In this document: piece by piece, positions 16,357 to 26,480 of the stretch
How the letters are laid out: the number at the start of each line of letters is the position of its first letter
Position numbering within the stretch: the first letter of the stretch is position 1
Assembly: GCF_023555385.1 (NCBI RefSeq)
Contig: NZ_JAJSED010000001.1
Span: 1,178,001-1,242,000 of the forward strand
Length of the DNA stretch: 64,000 bases
DNA from: Guyparkeria hydrothermalis
GTDB lineage: Bacteria > Pseudomonadota > Gammaproteobacteria > Halothiobacillales > Halothiobacillaceae
Direction: 5' to 3'
Notes under the pieces: model-generated
Seen by the model: only the letters and a program-made list of their open reading frames with translations
Database searches by the model: none
What the model was told of the DNA's origin: nothing
Translations under genes and position numbers: made by a program

Positions 16357-17256
16357 TCAGCCCCCGGCACTCGATGCCCTGACCGCGAGCACGTCGGTCC
16401 CCGCGGAGCGCAGTATATGCTGGGCAACGCTGCCGAGCAGCAGGTGCCGCAGGCCGGTCTCCCCCTGGGTGCCGCAGACGACCAGATCGGCCTCGAACGC
16501 ATGGGCGGCATCAAGCACTGCCACCCCCGGCAGCCCCGCCACCACCTGGTAGTCGACGTCCTGTCCTTCACGCACACCGGCATCGTGGGCAAAGGCCCTC
16601 AGTCGCTCATGCAAGGCTTCTTCCTGTTCGTAACGAAGCCGCTCGTAGGTTGCCGGGTCGATGTACGTCTCGAACCAGGTCTCGTAGGAATGAATCAAGG
16701 TGAATGAGGCCTCCGGTGCCAGAGCGAGCGCCTCGGCCAGGGCCTCGCGGCTGGCCGGCGAGAAGTCGACGGCGGCCGCAATACGCGCGTATCCCGGCCC
16801 GGGAGAGTGACGGACGACCAGCACCGGGCAACTGCCGGCGCGTACCAGCTTTTCCGCCGTCGAACCGATGATCCAGCGACTCGCATCGGGTCGTGTATCG
16901 GTGCCGGCGACGATCAGTTCCGCCTCGCGAGACTCTGCCGCTTCGGTAATCAGCGCTGCCGGCTTGCCCCAACGCACCACGATCTCGACTCGAGGCGAGG
17001 CGATCCCCAGTTGGGATACGCCCTGACGCACCTGGTCCTGCAGGCCGGCTGTCGCTTCGCGCGCCAGCGCCGCGCGCAACTCCTCGGGATCGAGCTCCCG
17101 GCTCATGATCACCCACCACAGGGGCTCCTCGCGGATAACATGCAGCAGGATGACCGAGCACCCGCGCTGATCGGCCAGTTGCAGACCGCGCGTGACTGCC
17201 GCGTCACTGGCCGGCGAGAGGTCACTGGCGATCAGGATCGGGCGTGGCTGGCTCAT
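16357..17256 (-). CDS. Tandem universal stress protein (UspA x2)
   Basis: A 299-residue protein with two Usp domains (about 1-148 and 152-299), each opening with a PILIASDLSPAS or RIAAAVDFSPAS strand. The second domain keeps the ATP-binding pattern G-2x-G-9x-G-S (GTQGETGLRHLLLGS). In the first the second glycine is replaced (GTDTRPDASRWIIGS), so only the C-terminal half may bind nucleotide. UspE-like tandem proteins act in stress resistance and motility. I start at 17256 because GAGGAAG precedes it at 9 nt; an ATG 21 nt further upstream lacks a site. Apparently monocistronic. Confidence 0.88.
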   Translation of the reverse strand: MSQPRPILIASDLSPASDAAVTRGLQLADQRGCSVILLHVIREEPLWWVIMSRELDPEELRAALAREATAGLQDQVRQGVSQLGIASPRVEIVVRWGKPAALITEAAESREAELIVAGTDTRPDASRWIIGSTAEKLVRAGSCPVLVVRHSPGPGYARIAAAVDFSPASREALAEALALAPEASFTLIHSYETWFETYIDPATYERLRYEQEEALHERLRAFAHDAGVREGQDVDYQVVAGLPGVAVLDAAHAFEADLVVCGTQGETGLRHLLLGSVAQHILRSAGTDVLAVRASSAGG

Positions 17257-17344
17257 GGCTGCTTCCTCGTCTGCCATCGATCAATGCAAAAACAGTAGCA
17301 CCTGCGAATCGCTTTCCCACCAGCGGAATGCGCCGGCACGAACG

Positions 17345-17370
17345 AAAACGGCGGCCCCGGGAGGCCGCCG
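17345..17370 (-). terminator. Intrinsic terminator of the exported hydrolase gene
   Basis: On the minus strand CGGCGGCC, 6-nt loop, GGCCGCCG (8-bp perfect stem) is followed by TTTTCGTT. It lies 38 nt after the stop at 17408. Confidence 0.75.
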
Positions 17371-17407
17371 TGTGGACGCGAGTATGCCCCGGTGGGGCGA
17401 AGACTCG

Positions 17408-18313
17408 TCAGTGCCAGCCGATGAAGGCGGTGGCCGCATCCGCCGCGTCGTAGAGGAACAGGTCACGGAACATGTGATCCGAGCCCGAGACGACCGTCAT
17501 CTCGATGTGCTCTTCCTTGGCCGGCTCGGCCATCTTCTCCTCGAGGTCGGTAATCGTGGTATCCGCCCCGGCTACGATCACCAGGGTGGGCACCGAAACC
17601 GCGCCCAGCACGGTGGGGGTATCCATCAGCGGGTCCTCGCGGTAGTAGCTGACCACACTGGCGGCCGTGGCCGTGGTGTCCTCGCAGTAGATGAAGTCCA
17701 TCTCCATCACCTCGTCGCCGCTGCCCTCGGCGACCAGGGTCTTGGCCTTCTCGAGGAGCGGCGCCAGTTCAGCGTCGTAACGCTTCTGGTAGTCCTTGGC
17801 GTGATAGCCCGCCGTCCAGGTCTGAGGCGCGAGCAGCACCGCCTTCTCGACGGCCGGATCGGGCTCGCCGGCGAGATAGCGCGCCACCTGGTTGCCACCA
17901 CGGGAGTGGCCCATCACCGCCAGTCGGTCGGCGCCCTCGCCTTTCAGCCATTCGGCCCAGGCGGCAATCTCGTCGACGGCGTTCTCGTGCTTGTGGCGGT
18001 GGGTGCTGGCGCAGTCGTACATGCCTTCGCGCGCATCCTGCCCCAGGCTGAGGTTGATGGCGAGCGCGTTGTAGCCCGACTCGGCCAGCAGGGACTGCAT
18101 GCTGCGCATGATCTCCATCTGGCCGTGGGCAAGCGTGCCATGGACCATCAGGACCACGCCGTCGGCGATCTCGCTGCCCGGCGCGATTTCCATGTGGCCG
18201 ACCAGTGTCGTGCCGTCGTGGTCCAGTTCGACCCGCTCGGCCGCCTGCGCGAGGCCACCGAGAAGCGGCAGACTCAAGGCGACGGCGGTCAGGGTCCGGA
18301 AGATGCTTTTCAT
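17408..18313 (-). CDS. Exported alpha/beta hydrolase
   Basis: A 301-residue secreted hydrolase. Signal peptide MKSIFRTLTAVALSLPLLGGLAQA, then an alpha/beta fold with oxyanion region VLMVHGTLAHG, nucleophile elbow GHSRGG (Ser about residue 137), a possible acid in VAGADTT and catalytic His in SGSDHMF. This is the DUF3530/BAAT-like or esterase-type architecture; the substrate is unknown. Two cysteines (YDCAST, YCEDTT) may form a disulfide in the periplasm. Ribosome binding site AAGGAGCC lies 9 nt upstream of the ATG. Upstream, on the same strand, the candidate small RNA ends at a strong terminator, so this gene has its own promoter. Confidence 0.8.
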   Translation of the reverse strand: MKSIFRTLTAVALSLPLLGGLAQAAERVELDHDGTTLVGHMEIAPGSEIADGVVLMVHGTLAHGQMEIMRSMQSLLAESGYNALAINLSLGQDAREGMYDCASTHRHKHENAVDEIAAWAEWLKGEGADRLAVMGHSRGGNQVARYLAGEPDPAVEKAVLLAPQTWTAGYHAKDYQKRYDAELAPLLEKAKTLVAEGSGDEVMEMDFIYCEDTTATAASVVSYYREDPLMDTPTVLGAVSVPTLVIVAGADTTITDLEEKMAEPAKEEHIEMTVVSGSDHMFRDLFLYDAADAATAFIGWH

Positions 18314-18421
18314 TGTTGTTGGCTCCTTTGGTGAATACCGGTTCCGCCGGAAAGTCTAGCCGGACGAAAGGGGAAATAATGCCCCGTAGGCAGGCCCGGG
18401 CGAGGAAAATCGATAAGCCAT

Positions 18422-18630
18422 GCCACAAAAAAATGGGCAGGCCGTTCCCCAAAAGGGATCGGCCTGCCCGAAAACTCACCGCAGGAGGAGTCAATAAAAA
18501 CGAAGAGAAGAAGCTCTCAACGCGACCCACATGCTTTGACCGGAAAAAGATTCAGGAGTTCCCCGGATCGATACATCGTGAGCGGCTGGGTTGGCTGACT
18601 TGGCCTGCCTCACTTCGTTTTCATGTGACG
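18422..18630 (-). ncRNA. Candidate Fur-repressed small RNA (RyhB/PrrF-like in arrangement)
   Basis: About 205 nt with no credible gene lie between an iron-box promoter and an intrinsic terminator. The minus strand has a perfect-quality -10 TATACT (18642-18637), a -35-like TTTGCA 17 nt before it inside a Fur-like box (18658-18676), a predicted start near 18629, and a 10-bp stem terminator with seven Ts ending about 18427. The transcript holds a U-rich, Hfq-site-like stretch (TTCTTCTCTTCGTTTTTATT, in plus coordinates 18511-18492) directly followed by CTCCTCCT (18490-18483), an exact anti-Shine-Dalgarno. The only open frames are of 4-19 codons without ribosome sites. No sequence similarity to RyhB or PrrF is claimed; the call rests on architecture. 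Confidence 0.6.
18427..18469 (-). terminator. Strong intrinsic terminator of the small-RNA candidate
   Basis: Minus strand: GGGCAGGCCG stem arm (18469-18460 complement), an internal loop able to add CCC/GGG pairs, the matching arm CGGCCTGCCC (complement of 18444-18435), then A and seven Ts (18433-18427). The 10-bp perfect stem is the strongest terminator in the window, yet no protein-coding gene ends next to it: dnaE2 stops 234 nt upstream. Confidence 0.9.
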
Positions 18631-18636
18631 GGGAGA

Positions 18637-18676
18637 AGTATATCAATCACACATGCAAATGCAAACGTTTCGCGTT
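18637..18676 (-). promoter_or_regulatory. Small-RNA promoter overlapped by a Fur-like box
   Basis: The 19-bp AATGCAAACGTTTCGCGTT (18658-18676) matches the Fur-like palindrome of the exbB promoter at 15 of 19 positions, including the whole left half AATGCAAAC. On the minus strand it contains the -35-like TTTGCA; TATACT (18642-18637) follows at 17 bp. It begins 27 nt downstream of the dnaE2 stop and directs transcription leftwards into the non-coding region. Confidence 0.65.
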
Positions 18677-18702
18677 TCCGTTTGCGAGACGCGTGGGGCT
18701 CG

Positions 18703-21700
18703 TCAGTGAAAGTCGCGTGAGCGCGCCGGCAGGCGCCCCAGCCACTCGCTGTGATCGACCAGCACCCGCGCGACCAGATGCGCCACGCCCTCGCGATGCT
18801 GCCACTGGCCGCGCACCTCCAGCAGGCGGGCACCCACCACCACTTGCTGGTATTCGGCCACCCGATCGGGCCAGACGATCACGTTGACCGTGCCCGCTTC
18901 GTCCTCGAGCGTCATAAACACCGTCCCCTTGGCCGTACCGGGGCGCTGGCGCATGGTCACCAGCCCGCAGTAGCGCGTGTGTGCGCCGTCATGTCGGGTC
19001 TTGAGCTCGTCGCTGCGTCGCAGCCGCAGCCGGCGCAACCGCTCGCGCAGCAATGCCAGCGGATGACCATTCAGCGACAGCCCCAGCCGCTGATAGTCCG
19101 CAAGGATGGTCTGTGCGGCATCGGGGGCGGGCAACTCGACGGCCGGCTCGCCGACCGAGCGGTCGGCAGGCAGACCCGCCTCGAGCGCGAGATCGTCCGG
19201 AATGCCGGTCGCCGACCAGTGGGCGGCATGCCGGTTGCCTTCCAGCGCGGCGAAGGCACCGGCCTGCGCCAGCACCCGCCGGTCACGCGCATCCAGCCGG
19301 GCACGGCGCACGCAGTCGGCCACCTGCCGGAACGGCGCGACCCGACGAGCGGCCAGCAGGCGCTCGATACCGCCGGCGGACAGCCCGCGGATGCGGTCCA
19401 GCCCCAGACGCAAGGCGTGGGTCGCGGTGGCACCGCCACCCCCTGCCAGCGGCTCGAGCGTGCTCTCGTCCTGACTGGCCAGCACGCAGGGCGGACGCAC
19501 CACCACGCCGTGGCGACGGGCGTCCTGCACCAGCTGCGATGGCCCGTAGAAGCCCATCGGCTGGCTGTTAAGCAACGCGCAGTAGAAGGCGACCGGCTCG
19601 TGGCACTTGAGCCAGGCCGAGGCGTAGGCGATCACGGCAAAGCTGGCCGAGTGCGATTCGGGGAAGCCGTACTCGCCGAAACCGAGGATCTGGCGGTAGA
19701 CCCGGTCGGCAAAATCGGGCGTGAAGCCGCGCGCGGTCATGCCGTCATACAGCTTCTTGCGAAAGTCCTCGAGCGTGCCGCGCTTTCGCCATGCCCCCAG
19801 CGCCCGGCGCAGCTGGTCGGCCTCGCCGGCGGAAAAGCCCGCCGCCACCATGGCCAGCTCGATCACCTGTTCCTGGAAGATCGGCACGCCCAGGGTGCGC
19901 CCCAGCACCCGCCGGATCTCCTCGTTCGGATACTCCTCGGGCTCGAGACCCTGACGGCGCTTGAGGTACGGGTGAACCATCTCGCCCTGGATCGGGCCGG
20001 GGCGGACGATCGCGATCTCGATCACCAGATCGTAGAACGAGCGCGGCTGCAGGCGCGGCAGCATGCTCATCTGCGCGCGCGACTCGATCTGGAACACGCC
20101 GACGGTATCGGCACGACTGATCATCTCGAAGGTCGCGGCGTCCTCGCGCGGGATCGACCACAGCGCCAGCGGCAGTTCGCGCGGCCGATGCCGGTTGGCC
20201 AGCTCGAACGCCCGGCGCACCGCCGAGAACATGCCCAGTGCGAGCACGTCGATCTTCATCAGGCCGACGGCATCGAGGTCGTCCTTGTCCCACTGGATCA
20301 CGGTGCGGTCGGCCATCGAGGCGTTCTCCACCGGCACCAGGTCGGCCAGCTGCCCGCGGGCGATGACGAAACCGCCGACGTGCTGCGAGAGATGACGTGG
20401 CATGCCGGTCAGCTGCCGGGCGATCGCAAGCCACCAGCGGATGCGTCGCTGCTCGCCGTCGATGCCGGCCGCGGCCAGCTTCTCGGCGCTCACCTCGCGA
20501 TCCCACCAGGCCAGCTGCTCATTGACCCGTTCCTGCACGTCCTCGCCGATACCCAGCGCCCGAGCGGCGTCGCGCAGGGCCGAGCGGCGCCGGTAGCGGA
20601 TCACCGTGGCCGCGAGCGCCGCCCGTTCGCGGCCGTAGCGCCGGTAGATGTACTGCATCACTTCCTCGCGGCGGTGATGCTCGAAGTCGACATCGATGTC
20701 CGGCGGCTCGGCACGTTCCTTGGAGATGAAGCGCTCGAACAGCATCGAGGACTCGGCCGGGTTGACCGCCGTGATGCCGAGCGCGAAGCACACCGCCGAG
20801 TTGGCCGCCGAGCCACGTCCCTGGCAGAGGATCCCGCGCGAGCGGGCGAAGCGGACGATGTCGTGGACGGTGAGAAAGTACGGCTCGAAGGCCATCTCGC
20901 GGATGATACCGAGCTCGCGCTCGATCTGCGCGGCCACCTTCGGCGGCACACCGTCGGGCCAGCGCTTCGCCGCCCCCTCGAAGGTCAGCCGTCGCAGGTG
21001 CTCATGGCCCGGCACGCCCGGCGGGATGTCGTCGAGCGGGTACTCGTAGGCCAGCTCGTCGATCGAGAACCGGCACGTGCCGGCCAGCCGCAGCGCCTCG
21101 GCACGCCATTCGGCAGGGAACAGCTCGGCCAGTGCCTCGAGCGGGCGCAGGTGGCGCTCGGCATTGCGCGGCAGGCGGTCGGCCGCCGCCATCACCGTGG
21201 TGCGATGGCGCAGGGCCGTAACCACATCCAACAGCGGCTTTTCCTCGGACTCGGCCATCAGCGTGTCGCCCAGCGCCGTGACCGGCAGGCCGTGCGCCGC
21301 AGCCAGCCGCCGCGCGTTTGCGGCGCGCGCACCATCGAGCCCGTCGAGCCAGGCCACCACGCCGAGCCAGGGACGGGTGGCGGCCAGCAGCCACGCCGGG
21401 CCAAGGCGGTCGTCGGCCGGCACCTGCCAGATCACGCGCACCCCGGCTGCGAGCCCGTCGAGTACCGCCGCCCGATCGAGGCGGTACTCGCCCTTGGCCG
21501 CCGCCCGCCGACCGCGGGTGATCAGCTGGCTGATCGCGGCATAGCCGGCCCGGTCGGCCGCCAGCAGCACCAGCTCGTCGCCCTCCTCCAGCACCAGCCG
21601 CGCACCGAGAATCAGCTGCGGCCGGTCATCCGCCGGCAGCGCCTTCCAGCCCTGCTGGGCGCGCACCACCCCAGCGAACGAGCACTCGTCGCAGATGGCG

Positions 21701-21810
21701 ATGGCCGCATAGCCGCGCTCGACCGCCGTCGCCACCAGTTGCTCGGGATCGGCGGTGGCGGCGAGAAAACTGAAGTTGGAGCGGGCAGACAATTCGGCAT
21801 AGGCATTCAT
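18703..21810 (-). CDS. dnaE2: Error-prone DNA polymerase DnaE2
   Basis: A 1035-residue C-family polymerase alpha subunit. It shows an N-terminal PHP domain (about 1-200) whose usual His-x-His start is replaced by YAELSARSNFSFL, as is common in DnaE2. The catalytic aspartates are in PPDIDVDFEHH (about D371, D373) and GLMKIDVLALGM (about D521). RPGPIQGEMVHPYL and FPESHSASFA are further signatures, and an OB domain lies near 950. DnaE2 carries out damage-tolerant synthesis in SOS mutagenesis. The ATG at 21810 is 7 nt from a perfect LexA box and lacks a ribosome site; a 46-residue upstream extension would cover that box, so I reject it. imuA and imuB, its normal partners, are not adjacent. Confidence 0.93.
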   Translation of the reverse strand: MNAYAELSARSNFSFLAATADPEQLVATAVERGYAAIAICDECSFAGVVRAQQGWKALPADDRPQLILGARLVLEEGDELVLLAADRAGYAAISQLITRGRRAAAKGEYRLDRAAVLDGLAAGVRVIWQVPADDRLGPAWLLAATRPWLGVVAWLDGLDGARAANARRLAAAHGLPVTALGDTLMAESEEKPLLDVVTALRHRTTVMAAADRLPRNAERHLRPLEALAELFPAEWRAEALRLAGTCRFSIDELAYEYPLDDIPPGVPGHEHLRRLTFEGAAKRWPDGVPPKVAAQIERELGIIREMAFEPYFLTVHDIVRFARSRGILCQGRGSAANSAVCFALGITAVNPAESSMLFERFISKERAEPPDIDVDFEHHRREEVMQYIYRRYGRERAALAATVIRYRRRSALRDAARALGIGEDVQERVNEQLAWWDREVSAEKLAAAGIDGEQRRIRWWLAIARQLTGMPRHLSQHVGGFVIARGQLADLVPVENASMADRTVIQWDKDDLDAVGLMKIDVLALGMFSAVRRAFELANRHRPRELPLALWSIPREDAATFEMISRADTVGVFQIESRAQMSMLPRLQPRSFYDLVIEIAIVRPGPIQGEMVHPYLKRRQGLEPEEYPNEEIRRVLGRTLGVPIFQEQVIELAMVAAGFSAGEADQLRRALGAWRKRGTLEDFRKKLYDGMTARGFTPDFADRVYRQILGFGEYGFPESHSASFAVIAYASAWLKCHEPVAFYCALLNSQPMGFYGPSQLVQDARRHGVVVRPPCVLASQDESTLEPLAGGGGATATHALRLGLDRIRGLSAGGIERLLAARRVAPFRQVADCVRRARLDARDRRVLAQAGAFAALEGNRHAAHWSATGIPDDLALEAGLPADRSVGEPAVELPAPDAAQTILADYQRLGLSLNGHPLALLRERLRRLRLRRSDELKTRHDGAHTRYCGLVTMRQRPGTAKGTVFMTLEDEAGTVNVIVWPDRVAEYQQVVVGARLLEVRGQWQHREGVAHLVARVLVDHSEWLGRLPARSRDFH

Positions 21811-21817
21811 ACCGATA

Positions 21818-21833
21818 CTGTATATCTGTACAG
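21818..21833 (-). promoter_or_regulatory. LexA (SOS) box of dnaE2
   Basis: CTGTATATCTGTACAG fits the gammaproteobacterial LexA consensus CTG-N10-CAG with an AT-rich core and flanking A/T pairs (ACTG...CAGT). It ends 7 bp before the dnaE2 ATG, so the core promoter must overlap it and the message would be leaderless or nearly so. This makes DNA-damage induction of dnaE2 very likely. Confidence 0.88.
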
Positions 21834-21953
21834 TTACCGAAATCCACCCTGTCGTCGGGCGGTATCGACCCGCACCGAATGGGGCTACCATCACCTGATC
21901 GCCGCAGCGGAAGGCGGCGCGAAAGCTCCTCGGATACTTCAAGGACATGACTC

Positions 21954-24550
21954 ATGGGCGAGCTGCTGCTGTTTGCCGTGCTTTCATTCCTGGCCCTGCT
22001 CACCGGTGGCGTGCTCGGCTGGATCAGCTTTTTCAAACTGCGCCGACTGGAGGAGCGCCTCGACCGGCTCGAGGCCCGTCAACGCCCCGCAGAACCGGAA
22101 CCCCAACCGGAGCACGAGACGCCCCCGCCACGGCACGCCCCACCCAAGTGGGCCGAAGGACGCCGACACCCCGCCCCGACCGAAAAAACGGCTGCCAGCA
22201 CACCCGCTGCCGCGCCGGGCCGGGCCGCCGGGGTCGTCGGCCGCGTACGCGAGCACTGGATGATCTGGCTCGGCGGGCTGTCGGTGGGTCTCGCCGGCGT
22301 CTTCCTGGTGCGCTACTCGATCGAGCAGGGCTATCTCGGTCCGGCCGCCCGCATCACGGCGGGACTGGTCACGGGGCTTGGCCTGCATGCACTGGCCGAA
22401 TGGCTGCGCCGGCGCTCGGACTGGCGATCGGACGCCGTCGCCGCACTGGCCGGCGGTGCGAGCCTGACCCTCTACGCGGCCGCCCTGGCCGCCCTGCACC
22501 TGTACCAGCTCTGGCCGGTGGGACTGGTCTTCGCCGTGCTGGCGTTGATCTCGCTCGCCACCCTCGTACTGGCCCTGTGGCACGGCCCGGTGCTCGCAAT
22601 CCTCGGCCTGCTGGGCGGCTATGCGGTCCCGGCCCTCCTGGGCACACAGTCCGACCAGCTGGTCACGACGCTGGTCTACAGCACGGTAATCGCCCTGTCA
22701 GGCTTCACGCTGATGCGCTATGTCTACCGCGACTGGCTGTGGTGGGGCACCATCGGCGGCGCCCTGTTCTGGTGGTGGGTGGCCCTGATGACGGGCAAGC
22801 ACAGCGAAGCCTGGCTGGGCAGTTATCTCGCCGTGCTCGCCTGGGGCATGCTTGCCATCCGCTCGAGCAACTGGCGGCTAGACCAGGTCGTCGCAGCCGA
22901 CAACCCGCCCCACTGGCGCGACTGGCTGCGCCTGATACCGACAGAACAGCGCGGTCTCCTCCTGGGCCTGCTGGTGCTGCTGGCTGGCTTGGGACTCAGC
23001 CTGGGCCGCGACCCGCACTGGGCCGGGGGACCGCTGGTCTGGCTACCCCTGCCCGCCGTACTCTTGATTGCGGCACGCTACAACGATCATCTGCGGCCGC
23101 TGCCGTGGCTGACCTTGGCCGTCATCACCGTCGGGCTGATCGCCGCCCAGATCGCGCCACTGCCCACCCAAAAGCCCACGCTGATGGTCGACCCGGTCTC
23201 CGCGGAGCATCACGGCACGCTATTCGCCTTCCTCGCCCTGCTGGCCGGCCTGTTCTCGGGTGCCGGGCTATGGCACCTGCGCAATCGGCCGGGTTCGGCG
23301 CTGGATGCCTCGCTGGCCGTGGTGGCACCGCTGGTGGCCGTGGCACTGGCCTACCTGCTGGCCCGCGCGGCGCTGCCCCCCTGGGGGCTTGCCGTCGCCT
23401 GCATCGTCTACGGGGGATTGCTGCTGAACCTGGCCGTCTGGCGACTGCGCCACGGGTCGACCGACGGCGTCGCCTTCTGGCTGGTCACCGGTGGTCATCT
23501 GGCCTATTCGCTGGCCGCGGTGATCGCGCTCGACGACGCCACCCTCACGCTCGCGCTGGCCGCCCAGCTGGTGTCGCTCACCTGGGTGATGCGACGCGTG
23601 CCGATGGACAACCTGCACTGGCTGGTCAAGCTGGTGCTGGCCGTGGTGGTGATCCGCCTGACACTCAACCCGTGGCTACTCACCTACGCGGGCGAAGGCC
23701 ACTGGACGCTGTGGACCTATGGCGGCAGCCTGCTGCTGGCCGTGCTGGCCAGCCGGCAGGTGCCACCCGATGTTCCGCTGCGACGCTGGCTGGAAGGCGG
23801 GGCGCTGCACTTGCTGCTGCTGTTCCTGGTGGTCGAACTGCGCTACTGGCTCTACGACGGCGCGGTGTTCGCGCCGCGCTTCGACTTCCTCGAGGCGGCC
23901 ATCGACGTCAACCTCACCGCCGCGCTGGGGCTGGTCTATCACTGGCGTGGCCAGCTTTCGACCCAGCTGCAGGTCGTCTATCGGCTGGCCGGCCGGGTGA
24001 TGATGGTGCTTGCGCTGCTCGCCTATGCCTACCTGCTCATCCACGCCAATCCGCTGTGGGGCGGGCCGCAGGCCGGCACCATCGGTGACACGCCGCTGTT
24101 CAACCTGCTGCTGCTCGCCTACGGCCTACCGGTGGTGCTGTTCGCTCTGGCCAGCCGCATCTACGAACCGATGACCCGACGCCAGTTCGCCGTGGTGGCC
24201 GGCATCGGCCTGTGGCTGTTCGCAAGCTTCGAGATCCGCCATATCTGGCAGGGCGAGCTTTCCCTGGTCGACGCTACCTCCAACGGCGAGCTCTACACCT
24301 ATTCGGCCGTGTGGCTGCTGATGGCGATGGCGGCCCTGCTCACCGGCATAGTGCGGGAACGCCCTGCGCTATACCGCGGCGGCCTGGCATTGCTGACACT
24401 GGTGATCGTCAAGATCTTCCTGGTGGACATGAGCGGGCTGACCGGCCTGTTGCGGGCGGTCTCGTTCATGGGGCTGGGGCTGTCGCTCCTGGCCCTGGCC
24501 TACGTCCACCAGCTGCTGGCGCGACCACGCACGCCGGCCGACGAGGCGGC

Positions 24551-24554
<4 letters not shown>
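21954..24554 (+). CDS. DUF2339 family multi-spanning membrane protein
   Basis: An 866-residue inner-membrane protein of unknown function. After one N-terminal helix (LLLFAVLSFLALLTGGVLGW) comes a charged, proline-rich linker with a short coiled-coil start (RRLEERLDRLEARQ, residues about 30-43) to residue 95. Next is the DUF2339 core beginning HWMIWLGGLSVGLAGVFLVRY with more than 20 predicted helices to the end. The family is widespread in Proteobacteria with no established activity; an envelope-related role is often guessed. AAGGAC lies about 9 nt before the ATG. Its TAG overlaps the TAG of convergent recQ in the palindrome CTAG. Confidence 0.85.
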
Positions 24555-26359
<1,805 letters not shown>

Positions 26360-26448
26360 GGCGGCTATTGGGCCAGATTCCTCACATGAAAGGAACCGCT
26401 GCGACCGGCGATGGACGACCGCGACGGTCTGGGCTAGGGTCGTCCGGG

Positions 26449-26469
26449 TGACAACATGACAGGATGACA
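26449..26469 (+). promoter_or_regulatory. Three TGACA direct repeats before the phosphate transporter gene
   Basis: TGACA occurs at 26449-26453, 26457-26461 and 26465-26469, an exact 8-bp period, ending 11 nt before the ATG. A Pho box would have 11-bp spaced CTGTCAT repeats, so this is not a standard one. It could bind a tandem-repeat regulator or be chance. Confidence 0.3.
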
Positions 26470-26480
26470 GGCGCCCCGAC

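Noticed and set aside
18751-22263. Very long open frame (over 1100 codons) on the plus strand opposite dnaE2
   Set aside because: It is a mirror of the codon pattern of a GC-rich gene on the other strand, has no domain signature and crosses the LexA box and promoter.
26449-26469. Pho box before the phosphate transporter
   Set aside because: Period is 8 bp, not 11, and the units lack the CTGTCAT core in the proper direction.
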